Virus record (IMG/VR): IMGVR_UViG_3300025849_000164
Span: 1-28,398 of that record
DNA length: 28,398 nucleotides
Reading direction: 5' to 3' (one strand)
Source of the DNA: a virus
The position numbers and the translations under genes were made by a program. Below, piece by piece: positions 1-5,528 of the stretch. Every line of letters starts with the position of its first letter. Positions within the stretch are counted from its first letter, which is position 1. The notes beneath the pieces were generated by a model that ran no database searches, was not told the DNA's origin, and worked only from the letters and a program-made list of their open reading frames with translations.

Positions 1-302
1 TTGTCAGCATCTGTTGGTTTTTTCTTCTTAACTAATGAGATAATCTTTTCAAAGTCATCTTTTAGTCCGTGATTGTACAGCTCGCCGTCAAGTATAGCTG
101 TAGGATTTTTTGCAAAGAAAGGCTTTAAAGCCTGTTCAATGTGTTCTACATTCATAAACCTGTTATTAGCACGAGAGAACGCGCCTTTGGCAGTAAATAG
201 ACAACGTACGCCGTCTAGTTTTGGTTGTATAAATGCTGGGTAATCTGCTTTGTCCTCATTGTATTTATGAGCAAGCATTGCTTTAATATTTTCCACTTCC
301 AT
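1..302 (-). CDS. ATP-dependent DNA ligase, N-terminal part (cut by window edge)
   Basis: The minus strand from an ATG at 302 stays open to the window edge and gives about 100 residues of an ATP-dependent polynucleotide ligase, which seals nicks in replicating or repaired phage DNA. Motif I is KLDGVR, with the lysine that takes AMP at about residue 28. Motif III is LDGELYNHG at about residues 71-79. Phage ligases usually run 300-500 residues, so only the start of the adenylation domain is here. Its start overlaps the end of the 283..588 gene by 20 nt, so both are probably read from the promoter at 594-626. The motifs make the superfamily secure. An RNA ligase of the same superfamily cannot be fully excluded from this fragment. 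Confidence 0.85.
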   Translation of the reverse strand, partial: MEVENIKAMLAHKYNEDKADYPAFIQPKLDGVRCLFTAKGAFSRANNRFMNVEHIEQALKPFFAKNPTAILDGELYNHGLKDDFEKIISLVKKKKPTDAD

Positions 303-588
303 TATTTAATTTTCTATTTATTACGTTTATTTTCTTTAGTATTATAGCTGCTTTTTCGTATTCTTCTTTGTCTTCAAGAATCATCATTATAGTTTGCATT
401 TTAGCTAGCTCGCCAACTAGTTTTTCTTCTTCGTTAATACCTAGTTTGTCGGTTATATCATTAATAACATACCCATTATTCATTAAGCTTTGTATTTGAT
501 CTGCATACTCTATGTCAGCTTGTTCTTGCTTTTCCATCATTCTGTCGAATATTAGATCAGCTAGTCGTTGTATTTCGTCTTCTTTCAT
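283..588 (-). CDS. small helical protein with UVR-like segment
   Basis: This predicts a 101-residue, charged, mostly helical protein with no signal or membrane segment. Residues about 70-90 (LEDKEEYEKAAIILKKIN) resemble the helical hairpin of UvrB/UvrC (UVR) motifs, but the match is only by eye. It is the first gene after promoter copy 1: the GATAAT box ends 6 nt before the ATG. Its 3' end overlaps the ligase start, so it probably belongs to a replication/repair transcript. Function unknown. Confidence 0.75.
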   Translation of the reverse strand: MKEDEIQRLADLIFDRMMEKQEQADIEYADQIQSLMNNGYVINDITDKLGINEEEKLVGELAKMQTIMMILEDKEEYEKAAIILKKINVINRKLNNGSGKY

Positions 589-593
589 ATTAA

Positions 594-626
594 TATTATC
601 CGTTAGTTATCGTATTTAGTTTGTAT
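594..626 (-). promoter_or_regulatory. 33-bp bipartite motif, copy 1 (putative phage promoter)
   Basis: On the minus strand this reads ATACAAACTAAATACGA, 9 variable bases, then GATAATA. It is one of eight copies with identical internal spacing. Six nucleotides separate GATAAT from the ATG at 588. It lies between the stop of the 626..841 gene and the next start, and probably drives the 283..588 gene plus ligase. Confidence 0.65.
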
Positions 627-841
627 TATACTGATTTTAGATTTTTAAGTCTTTTATGCTTTTCTGCATTACTTAATTGATTCCAATTATTTGGAGGTTG
701 CCAATCAGGTATACTAGCTCTCATTGTAGCAAAAGCTATTTTTTCTTGGTATTTTACTGCCATGTCTGACAGTTCTTCACCTTGTTTAGTTGATAGATCT
801 CCTAACAACATAAACGCTTTCATCATATTTATATTATTCAT
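626..841 (-). CDS. small protein of unknown function
   Basis: This is a 71-residue protein, MNNINMMKAF at the start and a basic end (KHKRLKNLKSV), not recognised. It starts immediately after the conserved hairpin element at 851-875: the ATG belongs to the GTGGTATGAA string that both copies of the element share, which supports this start over the internal methionines at residues 6 and 7. The stop is followed at once by promoter copy 1. Confidence 0.65.
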   Translation of the reverse strand: MNNINMMKAFMLLGDLSTKQGEELSDMAVKYQEKIAFATMRASIPDWQPPNNWNQLSNAEKHKRLKNLKSV

Positions 842-842
842 A

Positions 843-908
843 CCACGAAAAGCCCGTACCTTTTGAGTACGAGCTTACGCCGCGGCGCGATGCCTTTGCT
901 ATTCGTGG
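843..908 (-). ncRNA. structured leader with conserved hairpin, copy 1
   Basis: Read on the minus strand, AGCTCGTAC and GTACGGGCT (875-867 and 859-851) form a 9-bp stem with one G-U wobble around a 7-nt loop. TTTTCGTGGT and the ATG of the 626..841 gene follow. A second copy at 3647-3671 keeps the pairing through a compensatory change (G-C to A-U) and keeps the wobble, which points to a minus-strand RNA structure. In this copy CCACGAA (908-902) can pair with TTCGTGG (849-843), closing an outer 7-bp stem around a GC-rich palindrome, CGCCGCGGCG. It could be a processing site, attenuator, weak terminator or translational control element; four Us make a weak terminator. Confidence 0.5.
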
Positions 909-926
909 AAACTAAACTACTATTAA

Positions 927-1367
927 CTAACTAACAGTTTCTTCAATTTCTTCGGCTTCTAAGCCATATTCATCTTTTAATTCTTGTATTTCAGCTGACG
1001 TTAAGCCATAACCTTCTTCATCATTATTTTCAATAATGTCGTCGATAGTTTCACCAAAATGTTCAAGCATTGCATCATCCATGTATAAGTCATCCCATAG
1101 GTATTCATCCATATGTAATAGAGTTTCGCTACCGCCATTGTATTGTATTTCTTCCATAACAGCAGATGCTAGATCAGATTCATAATAGTATACGTTTTCA
1201 CAGATGTTTATATCTTTTAAACTATGAGTCAATACCCATACATCATAGCCATCTACGGTGGATTCATTGTAGCAATACAAGTCACAGCCATCATTAAAGC
1301 TGTCAGTTATTGTTAAACCAAGAGCTTTCTTAGCTATTTTAATCATTTTTTCTTCAGTTAGTGTCAT
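927..1367 (-). CDS. acidic protein of unknown function
   Basis: This is a 146-residue, strongly acidic protein. Its second half is rich in D and E (MDEYLWDDLYMDDAMLEHFG, then DDIIENNDEEG), and the C-terminal end is helical and Glu-rich (EAEEIEETVS). There is no membrane segment or recognised motif. Small acidic phage proteins often act as DNA mimics or inhibitors of host enzymes, but nothing here proves that. It is in the middle of the transcript expected from promoter copy 2 and is followed by the structured element at 843-908. Confidence 0.75.
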   Translation of the reverse strand: MTLTEEKMIKIAKKALGLTITDSFNDGCDLYCYNESTVDGYDVWVLTHSLKDINICENVYYYESDLASAVMEEIQYNGGSETLLHMDEYLWDDLYMDDAMLEHFGETIDDIIENNDEEGYGLTSAEIQELKDEYGLEAEEIEETVS

Positions 1368-1372
1368 ATTAT

Positions 1373-1465
1373 TTAATTTAGTATTGAGACAGTTAGTAAA
1401 ATTGTATAGATTAATAGCGCTAAAACTGCCAATATTAGCGCTAAATCTCTTTTATCTTTATGCAT
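1373..1465 (-). CDS. single-span membrane micropeptide
   Basis: A 30-residue open frame: a charged head (MHKDKRDLA) followed by a hydrophobic stretch of about 20 residues (ALLIYTILLTVSIL). That suggests one membrane segment with the charged end in the cytoplasm. The ATG overlaps the end of the 1458..1808 gene by 8 nt, a typical coupling in this arm. It could be a small membrane effector or just a short hydrophobic frame; no homologue is known to me. Confidence 0.5.
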   Translation of the reverse strand: MHKDKRDLALILAVLALLIYTILLTVSILN

Positions 1466-1808
1466 TTGACTTATTTATTTGCTTTATTGTGTATAGTACA
1501 AGTCTTTTTAGTCTTTCAGCTCTATTCCAGATTAACATTCTGTTGTTTCTTTCAAATTCAACTTCTTTACCGTTCCAGTTTATAGACTTTTCAATTGTCT
1601 TATATTGTGGATTTAGTTGATAACAAGTATATATTCCACCAGTTTTGTGTAGTAGATTTTTTCTAATATAACCTGTTCTGTGTTCAGATACACAATCACC
1701 TGTTGGTAATGTAAAGCAAGTTGTACCTCTTTTTATTTGAGATGGACTTGATGTATCTTTAGCACCTAGTGCTTTTAATGTTTCTAAAGCTAGTTTTTCT
1801 TCGTTCAT
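1458..1808 (-). CDS. protein of unknown function
   Basis: This predicts a 116-residue protein starting MNEEKLALET. An upstream in-frame ATG at 1829 would add seven residues but would run 19 nt into the preceding gene. The downstream ATG sits behind TAAAT, as most starts here do, so I chose it. The middle part (RGTTCFTLPTGDCVSEHRTGYIR) looks beta-rich and has three cysteines in all. The C-terminal third is basic and helical. Not recognised. Confidence 0.7.
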   Translation of the reverse strand: MNEEKLALETLKALGAKDTSSPSQIKRGTTCFTLPTGDCVSEHRTGYIRKNLLHKTGGIYTCYQLNPQYKTIEKSINWNGKEVEFERNNRMLIWNRAERLKRLVLYTIKQINKSNA

Positions 1809-1810
1809 AT

Positions 1811-2032
1811 TTATTGTTTTATTAGCCAATCACCCCATATTAACTCTTTTTGCGTAAGATCATAATAAAATACATCGCTAAATGTGCATATAGATCTTAT
1901 CTGCTCAATAGTTAAGTCAGAATAGTTGTCTTTGGTTTTAAGTTTATCAAGTAGCCAGTTGACAGATTTATACTCTTCAGCATTTTCTTTCATCTTAGCT
2001 TTGATATGTGGTTTAAGTTTATCGTATATCAT
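1811..2032 (-). CDS. small protein of unknown function
   Basis: This is a 73-residue protein with a basic first half (MIYDKLKPHIKAKMK) and an aromatic C-terminal end (FYYDLTQKELIWGDWLIKQ). It is the first gene after promoter copy 2, with 6 nt between the GATAAT box and its ATG. Not recognised; no membrane segment. Confidence 0.7.
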   Translation of the reverse strand: MIYDKLKPHIKAKMKENAEEYKSVNWLLDKLKTKDNYSDLTIEQIRSICTFSDVFYYDLTQKELIWGDWLIKQ

Positions 2033-2037
2033 ATTTA

Positions 2038-2070
2038 TATTATCTTATAGTATTCGTATTTAGTTTGTAA
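2038..2070 (-). promoter_or_regulatory. 33-bp bipartite motif, copy 2 (putative phage promoter)
   Basis: On the minus strand: TTACAAACTAAATACGA, 9 bases, GATAATA. The stop codon TAA of the 2060..2257 gene lies inside the CTAA of the left half. GATAAT is 6 nt from the ATG at 2032. It probably drives the group from 2032 down to 626. Confidence 0.65.
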
Positions 2071-2257
2071 TTTGTTTTTTAGTCATAGATTTTACTTTAT
2101 CTTTTAGCTCTTTTGATATTTGAGTATAAAAACCAGGTGCAAATATAGATTGTTTACCTTCTTTTTCCATCTGTAATATATCGCTTTCAACTTGAGCTAC
2201 ATAAAAAGTAAGTGCATCTATTATAAGATGTGACTCCATTCCGTTAAATTTCTTCAT
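2060..2257 (-). CDS. small protein of unknown function
   Basis: A 65-residue protein whose start overlaps the upstream stop as TAATG. It is helical, with a basic tail (KDKVKSMTKKQITN). The last codons and the stop lie within promoter copy 2, so the tail sequence is partly dictated by that motif. Not recognised. Confidence 0.65.
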   Translation of the reverse strand: MKKFNGMESHLIIDALTFYVAQVESDILQMEKEGKQSIFAPGFYTQISKELKDKVKSMTKKQITN

Positions 2258-2409
2258 TATTTTAAGTTTTCTCGTTTATTTATTAAGTATTGTTCAAGCG
2301 CGTTGTAAAAATCTAATTTACTGTTGTTTTCTCTAATACGTTTTACCTCGTTTAAAGGTATATCGTAATCACTTGCCGTTTGTTTTAAAAAGTTTAATGA
2401 GTAGTTCAT
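2257..2409 (-). CDS. small protein of unknown function
   Basis: This 50-residue frame (MNYSLNFLKQ ... INKRENLK) is joined to both neighbours by TAATG overlaps, which is good evidence that it is translated. The sequence LKQTASDYDIPLNEVKRIRE resembles a short helix-turn-helix-like or degenerate HTH segment, but this is weak. Not recognised. Confidence 0.65.
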   Translation of the reverse strand: MNYSLNFLKQTASDYDIPLNEVKRIRENNSKLDFYNALEQYLINKRENLK

Positions 2410-2747
2410 TATTTTAGTTTTTGAATTAGTTTATGTATAATTTTACCGTGATTTTCATGATAAAACTCGAACCATTCGTCTTCAAATAGCTCTAAACCTG
2501 ATTCTGTTAAGTATTCTGATGAGTCAAACACATAGTGATTATTCATTTCATCACAAACTGCTTGAAATATTAAGTCATACATGTGACCGTCTAACTTTTC
2601 TACAATTTGATCAACAGTTTTATCTACTTCTTCGTGTTCAAAAGGGTTTTTATATGCTTTAATTTCTTCTAAAGCTACTGCAGCGTGACCTTTAGCTTGT
2701 TGATACTCTTTTGATTGTCTAATTTCGTTTAGTGTTCTTTGTTTCAT
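2409..2747 (-). CDS. protein of unknown function
   Basis: This is a 112-residue, mainly helical acidic protein rich in His, Glu and aromatic residues (FEDEWFEFYHENHGKIIHKL at the C-terminal end). Its start overlaps the upstream stop as ATGA, and its stop overlaps the next start as TAATG. Soluble; no recognised motif. The same operon holds five consecutive coupled small genes. Confidence 0.75.
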   Translation of the reverse strand: MKQRTLNEIRQSKEYQQAKGHAAVALEEIKAYKNPFEHEEVDKTVDQIVEKLDGHMYDLIFQAVCDEMNNHYVFDSSEYLTESGLELFEDEWFEFYHENHGKIIHKLIQKLK

Positions 2748-3034
2748 ACTAATTCAAGTTTTTTAATTAATTCTTTTGATTTAACTGCAACCATAGACTC
2801 AAGATGAGCGTTTGAAACCATTCTAAATAGTACATTTCTAAGTTGTTCAGTACCCATTACGTGAAAAGCTCTTTTGTCGCCATTATTTGGTGGTGTAAAG
2901 TCGTAAAAATTACTAGAATTATATTCACCTCTGATTTTTACTTCAAGTTCATTCATGAAAACATCAACTACTTTGCTTATTTCTTTTTTGCATTTATCTT
3001 TTAATGCTTGTTCGATAGCGTTAGTATCTTTCAT
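2744..3034 (-). CDS. protein of unknown function
   Basis: A 96-residue soluble protein with helical ends and a central loop-like stretch (YDFTPPNNGDKRAFHV). It is linked to the upstream 48-residue gene by an ATGA overlap and to the downstream gene by another. Not recognised. Confidence 0.75.
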   Translation of the reverse strand: MKDTNAIEQALKDKCKKEISKVVDVFMNELEVKIRGEYNSSNFYDFTPPNNGDKRAFHVMGTEQLRNVLFRMVSNAHLESMVAVKSKELIKKLELV

Positions 3035-3177
3035 TTTTTAGTTTTTAATTTGTTAAACGCTTGTTTCAACTGTGCGATTTCAGTTTGACATTTTCTAATT
3101 GCTTCTTTATTACCTCGATCTTGATAGAATTTTGTCCAAGAATACAAGTTTTCGAGTTGTTTTGTTATTTTATTCAT
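3031..3177 (-). CDS. small basic helical protein
   Basis: A 48-residue frame (MNKITKQLEN ... FNKLKTKK) that looks like an amphipathic, Lys-rich helix or short coiled coil. It is the first gene after promoter copy 3, here with a 15-nt gap between GATAAT and ATG, and it overlaps the next gene as ATGA. Function unknown. Confidence 0.65.
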   Translation of the reverse strand: MNKITKQLENLYSWTKFYQDRGNKEAIRKCQTEIAQLKQAFNKLKTKK

Positions 3178-3191
3178 ATATTATTTATATA

Positions 3192-3224
3192 TATTATCCA
3201 ATAGTGATCGTATTTAGATTGTAA
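3192..3224 (-). promoter_or_regulatory. 33-bp bipartite motif, copy 3 (putative phage promoter)
   Basis: On the minus strand: TTACAATCTAAATACGA, 9 bases, GATAATA. The C-terminal codons and stop of the 3194..3637 gene are read through the motif and end in its GATAA. The ATG at 3177 is 15 nt beyond GATAAT. Confidence 0.65.
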
Positions 3225-3637
3225 CAAACTAGCTTTATCTTATTATATTGTAATTGAGATATTTCTAGATTGTTTAGCGCTCGATCGAGATAGCGCTCTG
3301 CAATTTCTTTGTCAACATCTAAGAAATCGATGTAAGTTTTACCTATTTGCTCGAACATTACGTCGTTACCTACATAAGTAGTTGAGCATCCATCGTATTT
3401 ATACTTAGCTTTACGTTGACTTGAACCACCTGCCATAGATCTTAGTATACCAAAACCTGCTCGTTTTGTAAGCTTACTAGCTTTGTCTGCATCTTCACGT
3501 GACATTACTTGAACAGTATTGCCAGTTTTATGGTTGATAGTGTCAATACAACCGAGTTTTTCTTCAGTTGAACACTCGACACAGACTTTATAGCCAAGAT
3601 CTAATCTTGCTTGTGGAATATTGTGGTTACACTTCAT
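3194..3637 (-). CDS. putative zinc-binding protein
   Basis: This is a 147-residue protein with MKCNH at the start and CVEC at residues 19-22. C3, H5, C19 and C22 make a plausible small zinc knuckle. The following stretch (GCIDTINHKTGNTVQVMSRE) is beta-like; residues 50-70 are basic and Gly-rich; the last third is helical. I have an impression of similar hypothetical proteins in marine phages but cannot name a family. The ATG directly follows hairpin copy 2. The last ten residues are encoded inside promoter copy 3. Confidence 0.75.
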   Translation of the reverse strand: MKCNHNIPQARLDLGYKVCVECSTEEKLGCIDTINHKTGNTVQVMSREDADKASKLTKRAGFGILRSMAGGSSQRKAKYKYDGCSTTYVGNDVMFEQIGKTYIDFLDVDKEIAERYLDRALNNLEISQLQYNKIKLVCYNLNTITIG

Positions 3638-3714
3638 ACCACGAAAAGCCCATACTGTTTAAGTATGAGCTGACCTTATTTTAAATTGTAAGGCACTATT
3701 TCGTCAGTTGTTTG
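3638..3714 (-). ncRNA. structured leader with conserved hairpin, copy 2
   Basis: On the minus strand AGCTCATAC pairs with GTATGGGCT (3671-3663 and 3655-3647) around a 7-nt loop. This is the same 9-bp stem as the element at 851-875, with one G-C pair replaced by A-U and the same wobble. TTTTCGTGGTATGAA follows in both. Just upstream CCTTA and TAAGG (3693-3689 and 3678-3674) can form a second hairpin and AGTTG/CAACT a third. The element fills the gap between the 47-residue gene at 3715 and the zinc-protein start. Confidence 0.5.
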
Positions 3715-3858
3715 TCAACTTGTTACGTAAGTTAGACCTTTGTAGTTAAACCATGAGTTTATGTTGTCTGGTATACTATCTATAGTGTAACCTCTTAATA
3801 ATTTGCCATCTAAATTGATTAGTGATCTGTCGCTTGGGTAAAATTTAATTGTTTTCAT
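3715..3858 (-). CDS. small protein of unknown function
   Basis: A 47-residue frame beginning MKTIKFYPSD and ending GLTYVTS. It has the best promoter context in the arm: promoter copy 4 with 6 nt between GATAAT and ATG. It looks beta-rich (LDGKLLRGYTIDS, WFNYKGLTYVT) and soluble. Not recognised. It was found by translating the minus strand between two larger genes. Confidence 0.65.
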   Translation of the reverse strand: MKTIKFYPSDRSLINLDGKLLRGYTIDSIPDNINSWFNYKGLTYVTS

Positions 3859-3863
3859 ATTAT

Positions 3864-3896
3864 TATTATCTATTAGTGTTCGTATTTAGTTTGTAA
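3864..3896 (-). promoter_or_regulatory. 33-bp bipartite motif, copy 4 (putative phage promoter)
   Basis: On the minus strand: TTACAAACTAAATACGA, 9 bases, GATAATA. It encodes the C-terminal residues of the 3866..4057 gene, whose stop is the TAA inside GATAATA. GATAAT is 6 nt from the ATG at 3858. Confidence 0.65.
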
Positions 3897-4057
3897 TCTT
3901 GTATTAGTTTTCTTACTTCTGCACCTAGTTCTTGATTATTAGGATGTTTTATAGCTAGTTCTTTAACTACTAGTGCAAAAGTCGCTAGCAAAGATCTATT
4001 ATCTTCTACTTGTTGTAGTTCATCATCTATAAAATCCCACTCTTTATCTCTATTCAT
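3866..4057 (-). CDS. small protein of unknown function
   Basis: A 63-residue helical protein (MNRDKEWDFIDDELQQVEDN at the start). The last residues, YKLNTNTNR, are dictated by promoter copy 4, which the reading frame crosses. The start overlaps the end of the 4050..4220 gene by 8 nt. Not recognised. Confidence 0.65.
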   Translation of the reverse strand: MNRDKEWDFIDDELQQVEDNRSLLATFALVVKELAIKHPNNQELGAEVRKLIQDYKLNTNTNR

Positions 4058-4220
4058 TTTCTATACTTAAATCTATTATTAAATCACCTTCATATATTTT
4101 CTTAGCTTGCATTAGTGAGTATGTCCACTTCTGCCACTCTGTTCCACATTTCTGTGTCCAACCGTAGATACCATCCTGTATATCATTAGCGATTGCTTCA
4201 ATTGCTTTTTGTTCTGTCAT
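4050..4220 (-). CDS. small protein of unknown function
   Basis: A 56-residue frame (MTEQKAIEAI ... IIDLSIENE) with three tryptophans in a WTQKCGTEWQKWTYS stretch. Soluble and probably helical. It lies 1 nt after the stop of the 4222..4446 gene and overlaps the next gene. Not recognised, but the tight packing supports it as a real gene. Confidence 0.65.
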   Translation of the reverse strand: MTEQKAIEAIANDIQDGIYGWTQKCGTEWQKWTYSLMQAKKIYEGDLIIDLSIENE

Positions 4221-4221
4221 A

Positions 4222-4446
4222 TTATTGTTTTAAATCTTCGTTAGTCATTGGTTGAAATAGTTCACTTCTCATATACTTTACTATTTTTATAGTCATTTCA
4301 TTGAACAAATCAAAGTAAGCATCATTAGTTTCTGGGAAGTTCTCATGTTCTTGTAATTCATATTCTAGCTCATTAGCTAGTTTTTCATATAGTGAGTCAA
4401 CTACTCTCCAAGTAATTTCGTCTTTTTCTTTGTTAGTTATTTTCAT
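4222..4446 (-). CDS. small acidic protein of unknown function
   Basis: A 74-residue acidic helical protein (LYEKLANELEYELQEHENF in the middle). Its start overlaps the stop of the lipoprotein gene as TAATG. No membrane segment or motif recognised. Confidence 0.7.
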   Translation of the reverse strand: MKITNKEKDEITWRVVDSLYEKLANELEYELQEHENFPETNDAYFDLFNEMTIKIVKYMRSELFQPMTNEDLKQ

Positions 4447-4589
4447 TACTTATTTTTAAAAGTTGGACATGGATATTTAATAGTGTGACTGTGTACTATA
4501 TCTTGTGTAGTTGTACAAGATGTTGCGAATATTATTAGTATTGTCATTAGTATTCCAAATACTACTGGAGCTATATTATTTATTTTCAT
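4446..4589 (-). CDS. small lipoprotein
   Basis: A 47-residue frame with a clear secretion signal: basic start MKIN, a hydrophobic core (APVVFGILMTILIIFATS) and a cysteine at residue 25 in the setting FATSC, an acceptable lipobox. Cleavage would leave a 23-residue lipid-anchored peptide with one further cysteine. Small phage lipoproteins such as T5 Llp block receptors to exclude later infections; that role here is inference. It sits in the group after promoter copy 5, with overlaps on both sides. Confidence 0.65.
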   Translation of the reverse strand: MKINNIAPVVFGILMTILIIFATSCTTTQDIVHSHTIKYPCPTFKNK

Positions 4590-4827
4590 TATTTATTTTA
4601 TTTATTAGTTCGTCTATTTCGTCATAGTTAAAAGTAGAATAGACTTTGTCTACTTCTTGTTGTACATAGTTGTACGTAAATTCTTTGAGTGATATACCAA
4701 ACAGTGAGACAACTAGATCGCGAGGTGAGTAACCATAAGGAGATTTATGTTTGTTAAAGATTTGTAGTTTGATACTACCATCACCGTAATTTATAGCTGT
4801 TAAGTTGTCTGTGTTTATATATTTCAT
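4576..4827 (-). CDS. protein of unknown function
   Basis: An 83-residue soluble protein beginning MKYINTDNLTAINYGDGSIK, beta-rich at first, then helical with an acidic C-terminal end. First gene after promoter copy 5 (6 nt from GATAAT to ATG). It overlaps the lipoprotein start by 14 nt. Not recognised. Confidence 0.75.
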   Translation of the reverse strand: MKYINTDNLTAINYGDGSIKLQIFNKHKSPYGYSPRDLVVSLFGISLKEFTYNYVQQEVDKVYSTFNYDEIDELINKINNENK

Positions 4828-4832
4828 ATTAT

Positions 4833-4865
4833 TATTATCTATTAGTTATCGTATTTAATTTGTAA
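4833..4865 (-). promoter_or_regulatory. 33-bp bipartite motif, copy 5 (putative phage promoter)
   Basis: On the minus strand: TTACAAATTAAATACGA, 9 bases, GATAATA. The stop codon of the 33-residue membrane peptide is the TTAA's TAA. GATAAT is 6 nt from the ATG at 4827. It probably drives the five genes from 4827 to 3866. Confidence 0.65.
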
Positions 4866-4956
4866 TGTAAGCGAATAATATTACTGTTATTGCTGTTAAT
4901 AAGAAGTAACCTAGTACTTCAAATCCATCTGTTGTAAAATCTGTTTTCTTTTTCAT
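4855..4956 (-). CDS. single-span membrane micropeptide
   Basis: A 33-residue frame: polar head MKKKTDFTTDGF followed by a hydrophobic span (YFLLTAITVILFAYI) up to the end. One membrane segment with cytoplasmic N-terminus is expected from the lysines. It lies 10 nt after the 4967..5158 gene and ends inside promoter copy 5. Function unknown; compare the similar peptide at 1373..1465. Confidence 0.5.
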   Translation of the reverse strand: MKKKTDFTTDGFEVLGYFLLTAITVILFAYITN

Positions 4957-4966
4957 TTTATTTATA

Positions 4967-5158
4967 TTAAAATCCCCACTTGTCTACTTCAGATTCATAA
5001 GGTGGATTTAACCACTTATTATTATTTACCATTTCATCTTGACACCATTGTTTTTCATTGTCACCGAGTTGATAATAGTGCATTTTAAATTCTGACATTG
5101 CTATTTTATCTATTGTAGTATTTAAATTATAACTACCTTTTATTACTTTAGTACTCAT
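4967..5158 (-). CDS. small protein of unknown function
   Basis: A 63-residue protein that overlaps its upstream neighbour as ATGA. The centre (FKMHYYQLGDNEKQWCQDEM) is helical and the C-terminal end is Trp/Pro-containing. An internal ATG at residue 21 could be an alternative start, but the overlap favours the longer form. Not recognised. Confidence 0.65.
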   Translation of the reverse strand: MSTKVIKGSYNLNTTIDKIAMSEFKMHYYQLGDNEKQWCQDEMVNNNKWLNPPYESEVDKWGF

Positions 5159-5355
5159 AATATTTGATTTAGTAGTTCATAAACATCATCTTGTTGAGTT
5201 TTGTTTAGTGTCATAAAAACACCATTAGCTTCACCAGGATAATTTAGAACATGGTTTATACATTGTTGAGTAAGTTCAGCTTGATTTACTGTTTGATTCA
5301 TTTCGTCAAAAGCTTTTGACCAAGACCAGTTTGAAGGATTATTTGGATTATACAT
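5155..5355 (-). CDS. small protein of unknown function
   Basis: A 66-residue protein with an Asn/Trp-rich start (MYNPNNPSNWSWSKAF) and helical remainder. First gene after promoter copy 6, with a 26-nt A/T leader between the GATAAT box and the ATG. Not recognised. Confidence 0.65.
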   Translation of the reverse strand: MYNPNNPSNWSWSKAFDEMNQTVNQAELTQQCINHVLNYPGEANGVFMTLNKTQQDDVYELLNQIL

Positions 5356-5377
5356 ATTATTTATTTTATTTAGTTTA

Positions 5378-5528
5378 TTATATTATCGACACTTTGTCGT
5401 AATTAGTTTGTAACTGAGTGAGAAATCGAATCTCACTAAAAACCATTTCAGCTATGTGTTGAGTAATATGTTCGTGTTATTTATAGTCGTTAAAGTATTA
5501 CTATCAACTTCGACTTTTACTCGTTCAT
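5378..5528 (-). pseudogene. possible broken small gene
   Basis: Three minus-strand frames give protein-like fragments in succession. MNE starts at 5528 and stops at once. An adjacent frame reads ERVKVEVDSNTLTTIN. A third reads HEHITQHIAEMVFSEI and on to QTNYDKVSII, with its stop at 5380-5378, just before the 5355 gene. Joined, they would give a peptide of about 50 residues, so this may be a frameshifted relic or contain assembly errors. The last part also crosses promoter copy 6, as intact genes here do. The evidence is only that the fragments look coding. Confidence 0.3.
5381..5413 (-). promoter_or_regulatory. 33-bp bipartite motif, copy 6 (putative phage promoter)
   Basis: On the minus strand: TTACAAACTAATTACGA, 9 bases, GATAATA. 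The variable spacer here creates an inverted repeat, CGACA-N3-TGTCG, across the middle of the motif, possibly an operator. The ATG at 5355 is 26 nt beyond GATAAT. Confidence 0.6.

Noticed and set aside
843-908. tRNA-like cloverleaf with 7-bp closing stem
   Set aside because: No T-loop GTTCRA, no proper anticodon arm spacing and no CCA-end context; a structured leader fits better.
1384-1620. Plus-strand 78-residue hydrophobic frame
   Set aside because: Antisense to the 1458..1808 gene and the micropeptide; hydrophobic bias is a product of the A/T-rich complement.
3698-3707. CTGACGA hammerhead-ribozyme-like core (also at 6402)
   Set aside because: No stem II followed by GAAA and no stem III with cleavage site could be found around either copy.
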